Source of the DNA: Oerskovia paurometabola
GTDB lineage: Bacteria; Actinomycetota; Actinomycetes; Actinomycetales; Cellulomonadaceae
Reading direction: 5' to 3'
Assembly (NCBI RefSeq): GCF_016907365.1
Contig: NZ_JAFBBV010000001.1
Coordinates: 1,860,001 to 1,924,000, forward strand
DNA: 64,000 nt
Numbering within the stretch: position 1 is the first letter of the stretch; every line of letters starts with the position of its first letter. Made by a program: the position numbers and the translations under genes. The notes beneath the pieces were generated by a model. It saw nothing but the letters and a program-made list of their open reading frames with translations, ran no database searches and had not been told where the DNA came from. Shown here piece after piece: positions 56,268 through 63,400 of this stretch.

Positions 56268-58325
56268 GTGCCCGAGGAGACCACCACCACCCTGACCACG
56301 GGCCCCGCGACCCCTGACGTCGAGGAGCTGCTCGACCTCGCCGTCGGCGCGCTGGGCGGCGGCCGCCGCGCAGGGCAGCACCAGATGGCCGTGAACGTCG
56401 CGCGGACGATCGACGGCTCGGGCGGCCCCGACCACCTGCTGGTCCAGGCCGGGACGGGCACCGGCAAGTCGCTCGGTTACCTCGTGCCCGCCGTCCGCCA
56501 CGCAGTGTGCGAGGACGAGCGCGTCATCGTCTCGACCGCGACCCTCGCCCTCCAGCGTCAGATCATCACGCGCGACCTGCCGCTCGTGGCCCAGGCGGTC
56601 GCGGACCGGTTGCCGCGTCCACCACGCATCGCGCTCCTCAAGGGCTGGCACAACTACCTGTGCCAGCACAAGATCGAGGGCGGCTACCCGGCCGACGAGC
56701 CCACGTTGTTCGACCTGCCCACGGGCGGCGAGCGGGCGGGCGTCGCCGAGCACCCTGCACCTGGAGCGGCGTCGGGGGCCGCGGCACTGGGCGAGCAGGT
56801 CGTGCGGCTGCGCGAGTGGGCGCAGGAGACCACGACCGGGGACCGGGACGACCTCGTCCCGGGCGTTTCCGACAAGGCCTGGCGGCAGGTCTCGGTCACG
56901 GCGCTCGAGTGCCTGGGCGCCAAGTGCCCCCTCATCGACGACTGCTTCCCCGACCAAGCGCGCACGAGCGCGCGTGAGGCCGACGTCGTCGTGACCAACC
57001 ACGCGATGCTGGGCATCGCCGCGTCGGGATCGCCCGGTGTGCTGCCCGAGCACGGCGTCGTCGTCGTCGACGAGGCCCACGAGCTCAGCGACCGCGTCAC
57101 GGCCGCCGCGACCGCGGACCTGTCGGTGCCCATCATCGAGCACGCCGCTCGCCTCGCCCGCCGCCACGGAGGAGTCCAGACGACCGACCTCGACCTCGCG
57201 ACCGGGGCGTTCGGGACCGTCGTGACCTCGCTCCCCGCGGAGCGCTTCCCCGACGGCCTGCCCGACGACGCGCGCTCGGCCGTCGCGGCCGTCCGTGACG
57301 CGGCCCGCACCGTGCTGAGCGCGCTCAAGCCCGACACCTCGGGGGGCCCGGGGGCCCAGCCGGACACCGGGATGAAGATGGCCCAGGCGACCATGCTCCA
57401 GGTCTTCGAGATCGCCGAGCGCATGGCCCAGGACCCCACGGGGCACGACGTCCTGTGGTGCTCGCGCGCGGGCGACGACGGACGGTGGAGCGGGGACGGC
57501 GTGAGCAAGCTGCACGCCGCGCCCCTCGCGGTCGCAGGCCTCATCCGCACGCACCTCCTGACCGAGCGCACGGGCGTCTTCACGTCGGCGACGCTCGCGC
57601 TCGGCGGCACGTTCGACCCCGTGGCCCGCTCGCTGGGCCTCGACGACGACGGCGCCACCTGGACCGGCGTGGACGTCGGCAGCCCGTTCGACTACCCCCA
57701 GCAGGGCATCCTCTACATCGCCAAGCACCTGCCGCAGCCCGGCCGGGAGGCCGCCACGGACGGACAGCTCGACGAGATCGCCGACCTCATCACCGCCGCA
57801 GGCGGCCGCACCCTCGGGCTCTTCTCGTCGCGGCGAGCGGCGCTCGCGGTCGCGGAGGCCATGCGCGAGCGCCTCGACGTCCCGATCCTGTGCCAGGGCG
57901 ACGACCAGCTCCCGACGCTCGTCAAGGAGTTCGCCGCAGACCCCGCGACGTGCCTGTTCGGCACGCTCTCGTTGTGGCAGGGCGTGGACGTCCCCGGGCC
58001 GAGCTGCCAGCTCGTCCTGATCGACCGGATCCCCTTCCCGCGGCCCGACGACCCGGTGAAGTCGGCCCGCGCGAGAGCGGTCGAGGCCGCGGGCGGCAAC
58101 GGCTTCATGCAGGTCTCGGCCAACCACGCCGCGCTGCTGCTCGCGCAGGGCGCCGGACGGCTCATCCGGTCGACGGCCGATCGAGGCGTCGTCGCGGTCC
58201 TCGACCCGCGTCTGGCGACCGCTCGCTACGGCTCCTACCTCACGAAGTCGATGCCGGACTTCTGGACCACGACGGACCGACGTGTCGTCCTCTCTGCGCT
58301 CGAGCGCCTGTCCGCCCTAGGCTGA
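56268..58325 (+). CDS. dinG: DinG/XPD-type ATP-dependent DNA helicase
   Basis: A 685-residue 5'-3' helicase. Walker A QAGTGTGKSLGY is at residues 60-71, then STATLALQRQI. Four cysteines fit the Fe-S cluster: LCQHK, then ECLGAKCPLIDDCF. The DEAH box is VVDEAHELSD, and the C-terminal motifs are FSSRRAALAVAEAM, SLWQGVDVPG, IDRIPFPRPDDPV and QGAGRLIRS. It resolves R-loops and other structures. It is not under a LexA box here, in contrast to E. coli. The start is leaderless (TAGACT, 6 nt). Confidence 0.93.
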   Translation: MPEETTTTLTTGPATPDVEELLDLAVGALGGGRRAGQHQMAVNVARTIDGSGGPDHLLVQAGTGTGKSLGYLVPAVRHAVCEDERVIVSTATLALQRQIITRDLPLVAQAVADRLPRPPRIALLKGWHNYLCQHKIEGGYPADEPTLFDLPTGGERAGVAEHPAPGAASGAAALGEQVVRLREWAQETTTGDRDDLVPGVSDKAWRQVSVTALECLGAKCPLIDDCFPDQARTSAREADVVVTNHAMLGIAASGSPGVLPEHGVVVVDEAHELSDRVTAAATADLSVPIIEHAARLARRHGGVQTTDLDLATGAFGTVVTSLPAERFPDGLPDDARSAVAAVRDAARTVLSALKPDTSGGPGAQPDTGMKMAQATMLQVFEIAERMAQDPTGHDVLWCSRAGDDGRWSGDGVSKLHAAPLAVAGLIRTHLLTERTGVFTSATLALGGTFDPVARSLGLDDDGATWTGVDVGSPFDYPQQGILYIAKHLPQPGREAATDGQLDEIADLITAAGGRTLGLFSSRRAALAVAEAMRERLDVPILCQGDDQLPTLVKEFAADPATCLFGTLSLWQGVDVPGPSCQLVLIDRIPFPRPDDPVKSARARAVEAAGGNGFMQVSANHAALLLAQGAGRLIRSTADRGVVAVLDPRLATARYGSYLTKSMPDFWTTTDRRVVLSALERLSALG

Positions 58326-58403
58326 GACCTGGTAGTCCACGCGACGGACGTCGTGACGCTCGTGCAGCGACCGACGTCCGGTGCTCAACGTCCAGGAGGC
58401 ACA

Positions 58404-59357
58404 GTGCCCGCCCGTACCACCAAGCTCGCGATCGTCGGCGCAGGTTCCGTCGGATCGACCCTCGCCTACGCGGCGCTCATGCGTGGAGCCGCTCACACCG
58501 TGAGCCTGCTCGACATCAACCGGACCAAGGTCGAGGCCGAGGTCCTCGACCTCCAGCACGGCATCCAGTTCATGCCCATGGCCAAGGTCGAGGGCTCCGA
58601 CGACGTGGCGGTGTGCTCCGACGCGGACGTCGTGGTCTTCACCGCCGGGGCCAAGCAGAAGCCCGGGCAGACACGGCTGGACCTCGCCGAGGCGACGATC
58701 TCCCTCGTGCGCAAGATCCTGCCCGGCCTCGTCGAGGTGGCGCCCAACGCCGTCTACATCATGGTGACCAACCCGGTCGACGTGGTCACGTACGCGGCCC
58801 TCAAGTACTCGGGACTGCCGCCGAACCAGCTCTTCGGGAGCGGCACGGTCCTGGACTCCTCGAGGCTGCGGTTCCTCGTCGCGCAGCACTGCGGCGTCGC
58901 GGTCCAGAACGTGCACGCGTACATCGCCGGAGAGCACGGGGACAGCGAGATCCCGCTCTGGAGCTCGGCGACGATCAGCGGGGTGCCGCTGCTCGAGTGG
59001 CAGGGGCTCAAGGGCCGGGGACCGCTCACGGCCGAGGTGCGCGAGGACATCGCGCACGAGGTCGTGCAGTCGGCCTACCGCATCATCGAGGGCAAGGGCG
59101 CCACGAACTACGCCGTCGCGCTCGCCGCGACCCGCATCATCGAGGCCGTCCTCGACGACGAGCACCGGGTCCTGCCGGTGTCCTCGCTCCTCGAGGACTT
59201 CCACGGGATCAGCGACGTCTGCCTCTCCGTCCCCTCGCTGCTCGAGCGGCGTGGCTGCGGTGAGCGGATCGAGGTCCCGCTGTCGGACCACGAGCTCGCG
59301 GGCCTCCGGGCGTCCGCGGACTCGGTGCGCGCCGTCGCCAAGAGCTTCGGACTGTAG
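58404..59357 (+). CDS. ldh: L-lactate dehydrogenase
   Basis: A 317-residue NAD-dependent enzyme reducing pyruvate to L-lactate. The dinucleotide fold shows LAIVGAGSVGSTLAY, DINRTKVEAEVLDLQHG and FTAGAKQKPGQTRLDL (coenzyme and active-site loop), then VTNPVDV and the catalytic His in YIAGEHGDSEIPLWS. The sequence between Gln in AGAKQKPGQTR and GDSEIP supports lactate over malate dehydrogenase. GTG 58404 has AGGAGG in front. A strong terminator follows. Confidence 0.94.
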   Translation: MPARTTKLAIVGAGSVGSTLAYAALMRGAAHTVSLLDINRTKVEAEVLDLQHGIQFMPMAKVEGSDDVAVCSDADVVVFTAGAKQKPGQTRLDLAEATISLVRKILPGLVEVAPNAVYIMVTNPVDVVTYAALKYSGLPPNQLFGSGTVLDSSRLRFLVAQHCGVAVQNVHAYIAGEHGDSEIPLWSSATISGVPLLEWQGLKGRGPLTAEVREDIAHEVVQSAYRIIEGKGATNYAVALAATRIIEAVLDDEHRVLPVSSLLEDFHGISDVCLSVPSLLERRGCGERIEVPLSDHELAGLRASADSVRAVAKSFGL

Positions 59358-59389
59358 TCGTCCCCTCGGTGCCCGTGACGGGCGCCGGG

Positions 59390-59432
59390 CACGACGAAGG
59401 GGACGGCCCACCGGGCCGTCCCCTTCGTCGTG
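59390..59432. terminator. Bidirectional terminator between ldh and lexA
   Basis: Perfect 20-bp stem (59390-59409 with 59413-59432), ACC loop, arm core GACGAAGGGGACGGCCC. It serves both convergent genes. Confidence 0.85.
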
Positions 59433-59470
59433 CTGAGCGCCGGTCCCTGGGGGCCGGCGGGACGCTGTGC

Positions 59471-60220
59471 TCAGAGGCTCCGCAGGACCGAGACGACCCG
59501 GCCGAGGATCTGGGCGTCGTCCCCCGAGATGGGCCGGTACGCCGCGTTGTGCGGCATGAGCCACACGTGCTTGTCGATGCGCTTGAACGTCTTGACGGTC
59601 GCCTCGCCGTCGATCATCGCGGCGACGATCTCGCCGTTCTCGGCGACGGGCTGGCGACGGACCACGACCCAGTCGCCGTCGCAGATCGCGGCGTCGATCA
59701 TCGAGTCACCGGCCACGCGCAGCAGGAAGAGCTCGCCGTCGCCGACGAGCTGGCGGGGGAGGGGGAACACGTCCTCGACGACCTGCTCGGCCAGGATGGG
59801 ACCACCGGCGGCGATGCGTCCCACGACGGGGACGTACGACGGCGTGGGGCGCTCGGGTGAGTCCTCGGTCGTGTCGATGCCCTCGACGCGCGGGAACGCG
59901 CTGCCGGGAAGCGCTGCGATGGACCGCGCGTCGTCGTGCTGGACGACCTCGATCGCGCGGGGGCGGTTGGGGTCGCGACGCAGGTAGCCCTTGCGCTCGA
60001 GCGTCGTGAGCTGGTGCTTGACGCTCGACGGGCTCGTCAGGCCGACGGCCTCGCCGATCTCGCGCATGCTCGGCGGGTAGCCCCGCTGGTCGACCGACGC
60101 GCGGATCGTCTCGAGCACGAGCCGCTGGCGCGGTGTGAGACCGTCCCCGCCCGTCGTGCCGTCGGGCAGCTCGTGCACCTTCGCGAGCCTGCCCGTGGTG
60201 TCGGCCACCCGTCCCGCCAT
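59471..60220 (-). CDS. lexA: SOS repressor LexA
   Basis: A 249-residue repressor. The winged helix-turn-helix shows [40 protein letters not shown] and [18 protein letters not shown]. The peptidase half has the self-cleavage site Ala138-Gly139 (GRIAAGG), the nucleophile Ser173 (VAGDSMIDA) and Lys210 (EATVKTFKR). RecA filaments stimulate its cleavage. ATG 60220 has GGAG upstream; the frame extends to 60400 but that part is the structured mRNA leader. A LexA box overlaps its -35, so it is autoregulated. Confidence 0.96.
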   Translation of the reverse strand: MAGRVADTTGRLAKVHELPDGTTGGDGLTPRQRLVLETIRASVDQRGYPPSMREIGEAVGLTSPSSVKHQLTTLERKGYLRRDPNRPRAIEVVQHDDARSIAALPGSAFPRVEGIDTTEDSPERPTPSYVPVVGRIAAGGPILAEQVVEDVFPLPRQLVGDGELFLLRVAGDSMIDAAICDGDWVVVRRQPVAENGEIVAAMIDGEATVKTFKRIDKHVWLMPHNAAYRPISGDDAQILGRVVSVLRSL

Positions 60221-60404
60221 CGTCGTCTCCGCCCTGCTCGGCCGTCTCGGTCCCTGTCCTGCGGAGGGGCGCCGCGAGCGGCACCGGCTCCTGAGCGTGG
60301 CCGCGGCGATCTCGTCAGCCCGGGGGCGGGACGTCCCACCCCCAGGCGTCCGACATATCGGACGACCAGTACTCGAACAGCGTAGGTCACGCGGCGACAC
60401 GAAT

Positions 60405-60418
60405 CAAACACATGTTCG
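60405..60418 (-). promoter_or_regulatory. LexA box of lexA
   Basis: On the minus strand CGAACATGTGTTTG: 13 of the 14 positions fit CGAAC-N4-GTTCG. It overlaps TTGATT, the -35. Confidence 0.8.
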
Positions 60419-60456
60419 AGCATGTCTCGACATCGGCGCCCGACGGTGATAGAAAT

Positions 60457-60485
60457 CGTACAGATGTTCGACGAACAGGTGTTCG
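60457..60485 (+). promoter_or_regulatory. Tandem LexA boxes of the LysM gene
   Basis: CGTACAGATGTTCG (60457-60470, one mismatch) is followed after 1 nt by CGAACAGGTGTTCG (60472-60485), identical to the recA box. The start codon is 48 nt downstream. Confidence 0.85.
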
Positions 60486-60532
60486 AACCGACCGGGGAAG
60501 GCGGTTCGGGCGCCACGGACGAAGGAGTGGCT

Positions 60533-60910
60533 ATGAGTGCGATCACCGCGATGGGCGCGACGGACGGGTGGCGTGTCGAGCGTCGTCCTCAGGGGCAGGC
60601 CGAGGCTCCGCTGCGGCTGACCACGCGAGGCCGTGTCGTCCTGGTACTGCTCGTCGCGACGGTCCTCGCCCTCGGGGCCCTGTGGGGCGCCCGTGCGGTG
60701 GCGTCCGGCCCCGGCGAGCCGGTCGAGGTCCGGATCCACGTCGTCGAGGCGGGGGAGACCTTGTGGCAGCACGCGTCCGCCCTGGCATCGGGCGGCCGGG
60801 ACGTGCGAGACGTGATGGCGGAGCTCGCCGAGCTCAACAACCTCTCGTCGACCGGGCTCCAGGTCGGGCAGCAGCTCCTGCTGCCGGTCGACCCCAACTT
60901 CGCGCGCTGA
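60533..60910 (+). CDS. SOS-controlled LysM membrane protein, cell-division inhibitor type
   Basis: A 125-residue protein with one membrane helix (GRVVLVLLVATVLALGALWG, about residues 31-50) and a C-terminal LysM domain (about 62-120: HVVEAGETLWQHASALASGG, LNNLSSTGLQVGQQLLLPV) facing outside to bind peptidoglycan. Position next to lexA and LexA control match mycobacterial Rv2719c and corynebacterial DivS, which halt septation during DNA damage. ATG 60533 has GAAGGAG. The in-frame upstream starts at 60422 would contain the LexA boxes and are excluded. Confidence 0.9.
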   Translation: MSAITAMGATDGWRVERRPQGQAEAPLRLTTRGRVVLVLLVATVLALGALWGARAVASGPGEPVEVRIHVVEAGETLWQHASALASGGRDVRDVMAELAELNNLSSTGLQVGQQLLLPVDPNFAR

Positions 60911-61000
60911 CCGGTCGAGGGTTCCGTGCCGCTCAGGCGTCGGCAGCCCTTCGGCCCGGGGTGATTCTGCCCTCGCTGTGAGGACCCGTGCCCGGAGGGC

Positions 61001-61032
61001 TTGCGCAATCGCATTAGGTTCCCCTAAGTTAG
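61001..61032 (+). promoter_or_regulatory. Promoter overlapped by an iron-box-like (DtxR/IdeR) site
   Basis: TTGCGC (61001-61006), 18 nt, TAAGTT (61025-61030). TTAGGTTCCCCTAAGTTAG (61014-61032) fits the DtxR/IdeR operator TTAGGTTAGGCTAACCTAA at 13 of 19 positions and covers the spacer and -10, where a repressor would block transcription. Confidence 0.5.
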
Positions 61033-61036
61033 TGCT

Positions 61037-61190
61037 GCCTCACCAACCCGGCTGGGGGGTCGGTCGGTGAGGAGGAGGCGCGCCAGCGCGTCTCCGCAGT
61101 TGCGTCGACGTTCGCGAGGCGAGTCGCGAACGTGAGATGGGGACGGGGGCGTCCCGACGGAGGTGGCCGATCATCGGCCACCTCCGTTCT
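61037..61190 (+). ncRNA. Candidate iron-regulated small RNA
   Basis: From the predicted start a run of stem-loops follows: CCTCACC/GGTGAGG (61038-61072), ACGTTCGCGA-GGCGAG-TCGCGAACGT (61108-61133, perfect), GGGACG-GGGG-CGTCCC (61140-61155) and the terminal hairpin (61157-61187). The only open frame, GTG near 61067 and about 22 codons rich in Arg, has no ribosome site at a fitting distance. About 150 nt; function inferred only from the operator. Confidence 0.45.
61157..61187 (+). terminator. Terminator of the candidate small RNA
   Basis: Perfect 14-bp stem ACGGAGGTGGCCGA/TCGGCCACCTCCGT, TCA loop, followed by TCTCATGTGT. There is no long T-run. Confidence 0.65.
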
Positions 61191-61341
61191 CATGTGTGCT
61201 GACCGGCGTGTGGAACGCGTCGCGCTGTCTCGTCGTGGCGGGGCGTCTTGCGCCTCGTCAGGGTCGAGACATAGGTTCGGGACGCACCGTCCGTGGCGAC
61301 CGCCACGGAGCACTCGCGCAGACCCACAGGAGTACCGCCTC

Positions 61342-61878
61342 ATGCACTGTCCGTTCTGTCGGCACGCGGACTCCCGGGTCGTCGACTCGCGGACCTCCGA
61401 CGACGGTGCCTCGATCCGTCGTCGCAGACAGTGCCCTGCCTGCAACCGCCGCTTCACGACGATCGAGACGGCGAGCCTGTCGGTCGTCAAGCGCTCTGGA
61501 GTGACCGAGCCGTTCAGCCGGGAGAAGATCGTGACCGGCGTGCGCAAGGCCTGCCAAGGGCGTCCGGTCAACGAGGACGACCTGGCGGTCCTCGCGCAGA
61601 AGGTCGAGGAGTCGCTCCGGGCCGGTGGTAGCGCGGAGCTGGACGCGTACGAGATCGGGCTGGCCATCCTCGGTCCCCTGCGGGAGCTCGACGAGGTCGC
61701 CTACCTGCGGTTCGCGAGCGTCTACCAGGCGTTCGACTCGCTCGAGGACTTCGAGTCGGCGATCAACTCCCTCCGGGCCGAGCGTGAGGAGCGCGAGGCG
61801 GCGTTCGGCGGTGCCGGGTCCGAGGCCGGCGCGTCGGACGACGAGCCTGCGGCCGACGTGGTCCCGGATCGCGCCTGA
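61342..61878 (+). CDS. nrdR: Transcriptional repressor NrdR
   Basis: A 178-residue regulator of ribonucleotide reductase genes. The zinc ribbon uses Cys3, Cys6, Cys31 and Cys34 (MHCPFC ... QCPACNRRF). An ATP-cone follows ([20 protein letters not shown], about residues 48-138) that senses ATP/dATP, with [17 protein letters not shown] at its end. An acidic Ala/Asp tail of about 30 residues is not typical. ATG 61342 follows AGGAG. No ribonucleotide reductase gene or NrdR box is visible in the window. Confidence 0.94.
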   Translation: MHCPFCRHADSRVVDSRTSDDGASIRRRRQCPACNRRFTTIETASLSVVKRSGVTEPFSREKIVTGVRKACQGRPVNEDDLAVLAQKVEESLRAGGSAELDAYEIGLAILGPLRELDEVAYLRFASVYQAFDSLEDFESAINSLRAEREEREAAFGGAGSEAGASDDEPAADVVPDRA

Positions 61879-61917
61879 TCCCTCGCTCGGGACCAGCAAG
61901 CGGTCGCGAGGGCCCTG

Positions 61918-62994
61918 CTAGAGGTCGCTCGAGCGCGCCGCCCAGATGTTGATGCCGGTGTCCAGAGGTCGACGGCTCCCGTCGGGCGTGAGCTCGGTCG
62001 TCACGGCGTCGATCGCCGTGAGCTCGTCGGTCGTGAAGGGCGGCGCGTCGAGGGCCGAGAGGTTGTCGTCGACCTGCGCCGTGGTCCGGGCCCCGACGAG
62101 GACCGACGTGACACGCGGGTCGCGCAGCGTCCAGGCGACCGCCGTCCGGGCGAGCGGCTCACCGCGGCCGGCCGCGACGTCGCGCAGCGCGCGGATCCGG
62201 GCCAGGTTCTCCGGGGCGAGGTGCTCGGGCCGCAGCGACGCCGAGCGAGCCGCGCGCGAGTCGGACGGTACGCCGTCGAGGTACCGGTCCGAGAGCATGC
62301 CCTGGGCCAGCGGCGAGAAGACGATCAGTCCGGTGCCCGAGTCGCCGGCGACGTCGAGCAGGCTGCGTCCGCTCGCGTCGGGCACCTCGATCCACCGGTT
62401 CAGCATCGAGTACGACGGCTGGTGCAGCACCAGGGGCAGGCCGAGGTCGTCGGCGACCGCGAGGGCCTCGGTCGTACGCCTCGCCGAGTACGAGGAGACG
62501 GCCGCGTACGTGGCCCGGCCCGAGGACACCGCCGTGGCGAGTGCACCGATCGTCTCCTCGAGCGGCGTGGTGGGATCGAACCGGTGGGAGTAGAAGACGT
62601 CCACGTGGTCGGTGCCGAGTCGGCGCAGCGACGCGTCGAGCGACGACAGCAGGTACTTGCGCGAACCGCCCTCGCCGTAGGGCCCTGGCCCCATGCGGTA
62701 GCCCGCCTTGGTCGAGATCAGGAGCTCGTCGCGATGCCCTCGGAGATCCGAGGCCAGCAGGCGCCCGAAGGCAGCCTCTGCGGACCCGGGCGGCGGCCCG
62801 TAGTTGTTCGCGAGGTCGAAGTGCACGACCCCCCGCTCGTGGGCGTGCAGGACCAGCTCGCGCTGCGCGGAGAAGGGCGTCGGCTCCCCGAAGTTCTGCC
62901 AGAGGCCGAGGGAGAGGCGGGGCAGGACGAGGCCGGAGCGTCCGGCACGGGCGAAGGGCATCCCGGAGCCCGGCTCCGGCGCTTTGTGCGACAT
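61918..62994 (-). CDS. Aldo/keto reductase (YghZ/Tas-like)
   Basis: A 358-residue NADPH-dependent oxidoreductase with the AKR (beta/alpha)8 fold. The catalytic set is present: Asp in FDLANNYGPP, Tyr in ANNYG, Lys in ISTKAGYRM, and His in DVFYSHRFDP. The PGSAEAAFGRLLA and MGPGPYGEGGSRKYLLSSLD segments match the L-glyceraldehyde-3-phosphate reductase (YghZ) branch. ATG 62994 is 6 nt from TACGGT on the minus strand, so the open frame to 63384 is not translated. Confidence 0.9.
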   Translation of the reverse strand: MSHKAPEPGSGMPFARAGRSGLVLPRLSLGLWQNFGEPTPFSAQRELVLHAHERGVVHFDLANNYGPPPGSAEAAFGRLLASDLRGHRDELLISTKAGYRMGPGPYGEGGSRKYLLSSLDASLRRLGTDHVDVFYSHRFDPTTPLEETIGALATAVSSGRATYAAVSSYSARRTTEALAVADDLGLPLVLHQPSYSMLNRWIEVPDASGRSLLDVAGDSGTGLIVFSPLAQGMLSDRYLDGVPSDSRAARSASLRPEHLAPENLARIRALRDVAAGRGEPLARTAVAWTLRDPRVTSVLVGARTTAQVDDNLSALDAPPFTTDELTAIDAVTTELTPDGSRRPLDTGINIWAARSSDL

Positions 62995-63000
62995 GTCTCG

Positions 63001-63006
63001 ACCGTA
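63001..63006 (-). promoter_or_regulatory. -10 box TACGGT of the aldo/keto reductase gene
   Basis: TACGGT, 6 nt (CGAGAC), ATG on the minus strand. Confidence 0.6.
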
Positions 63007-63106
63007 CCCGGTGGTATTCGCTGGCGTTACCTCGCCGGGTGCGACAGGCTGGGGCACGGGAGCGCCCGACGGCGCGCCTGATCCACCGAGAGAAGGAGGC
63101 CCGCCG

Positions 63107-63298
63107 ATGACGACGTCCAAGGACGAGACACCCGCGACCACGCCCAGCGAGGACGCCAAGGCGAAGTTCCGCGAGGCGCTCGACCGTAAGAACGCCGCGA
63201 GCCACCGCACTGCGGACGGCGGCTCGAACACGGGCTCCGTCCACGGGTCGGAGACCGTCGGACCTGTGCAGCGCACGTTCCGCCGCAAGTCCGGCTGA
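63107..63298 (+). CDS. DUF5302 family small protein
   Basis: A 63-residue hydrophilic protein (AKAKFREALDRKNAASHRTA ... PVQRTFRRKSG) matching the actinobacterial DUF5302 family, with the conserved AKFREAL helix and FRRKSG end. It is probably disordered outside the central helix; no function is known. ATG 63107 has AGAAGGAGG at an ideal distance. A hairpin (GGGAACC-TGCGA-GGTTCCC) follows the stop, then the strong terminator. Confidence 0.8.
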   Translation: MTTSKDETPATTPSEDAKAKFREALDRKNAASHRTADGGSNTGSVHGSETVGPVQRTFRRKSG

Positions 63299-63307
63299 GT
63301 GGCGGCC

Positions 63308-63391
63308 GGGAACCTGCGAGGTTCCCCCGCACCTGCACGACATGAGGAAGGGGACCAGCCCGGCGGGCTGGTCCCCTTCCTCATGTCGTGC
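63308..63391. terminator. Bidirectional terminator between DUF5302 and serA
   Basis: A 27-bp perfect stem (63335-63361 with 63365-63391), loop GGC, plus a smaller hairpin GGGAACC-TGCGA-GGTTCCC at 63308-63326. It serves both convergent genes. Confidence 0.85.
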
Positions 63392-63400
63392 GGGATGCGG

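Larger units (their letters stand above)
60221..60532. promoter_or_regulatory. lexA-LysM intergenic regulatory region
   Basis: On the minus strand TTGATT (60402-60407), 17 nt, TACGCT (60379-60384) forms the lexA promoter; the box CAAACACATGTTCG (60405-60418) overlaps its -35. The leader RNA contains GTCCGA-TATG-TCGGAC (60348-60363) and an 11-bp G/C-rich dyad at 60322-60343. On the plus strand two LexA boxes precede the LysM gene. Confidence 0.75.
60911..61341. other. Gene-free 431-bp stretch between LysM gene and nrdR
   Basis: No convincing protein gene is seen. It contains a promoter with an iron-box-like palindrome, a series of hairpins ending in a terminator-like stem (all listed separately), and then the nrdR promoter TTGCGC-N18-TAGGTT (61248-61253, 61272-61277). 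A dyad CCGTGGCG-AC-CGCCACGG (61291-61308) lies in the nrdR leader. Confidence 0.6.

Noticed and set aside
61067..61135. Small Arg-rich open frame in the candidate small RNA
   Set aside because: The GTG has no well-placed ribosome binding site, the composition is that of GC-rich noise, and it runs through two hairpins.
60911..61341. Cobalamin riboswitch or NrdR box upstream of nrdR
   Set aside because: I looked for a B12-box and for NrdR-box sequences and found none.
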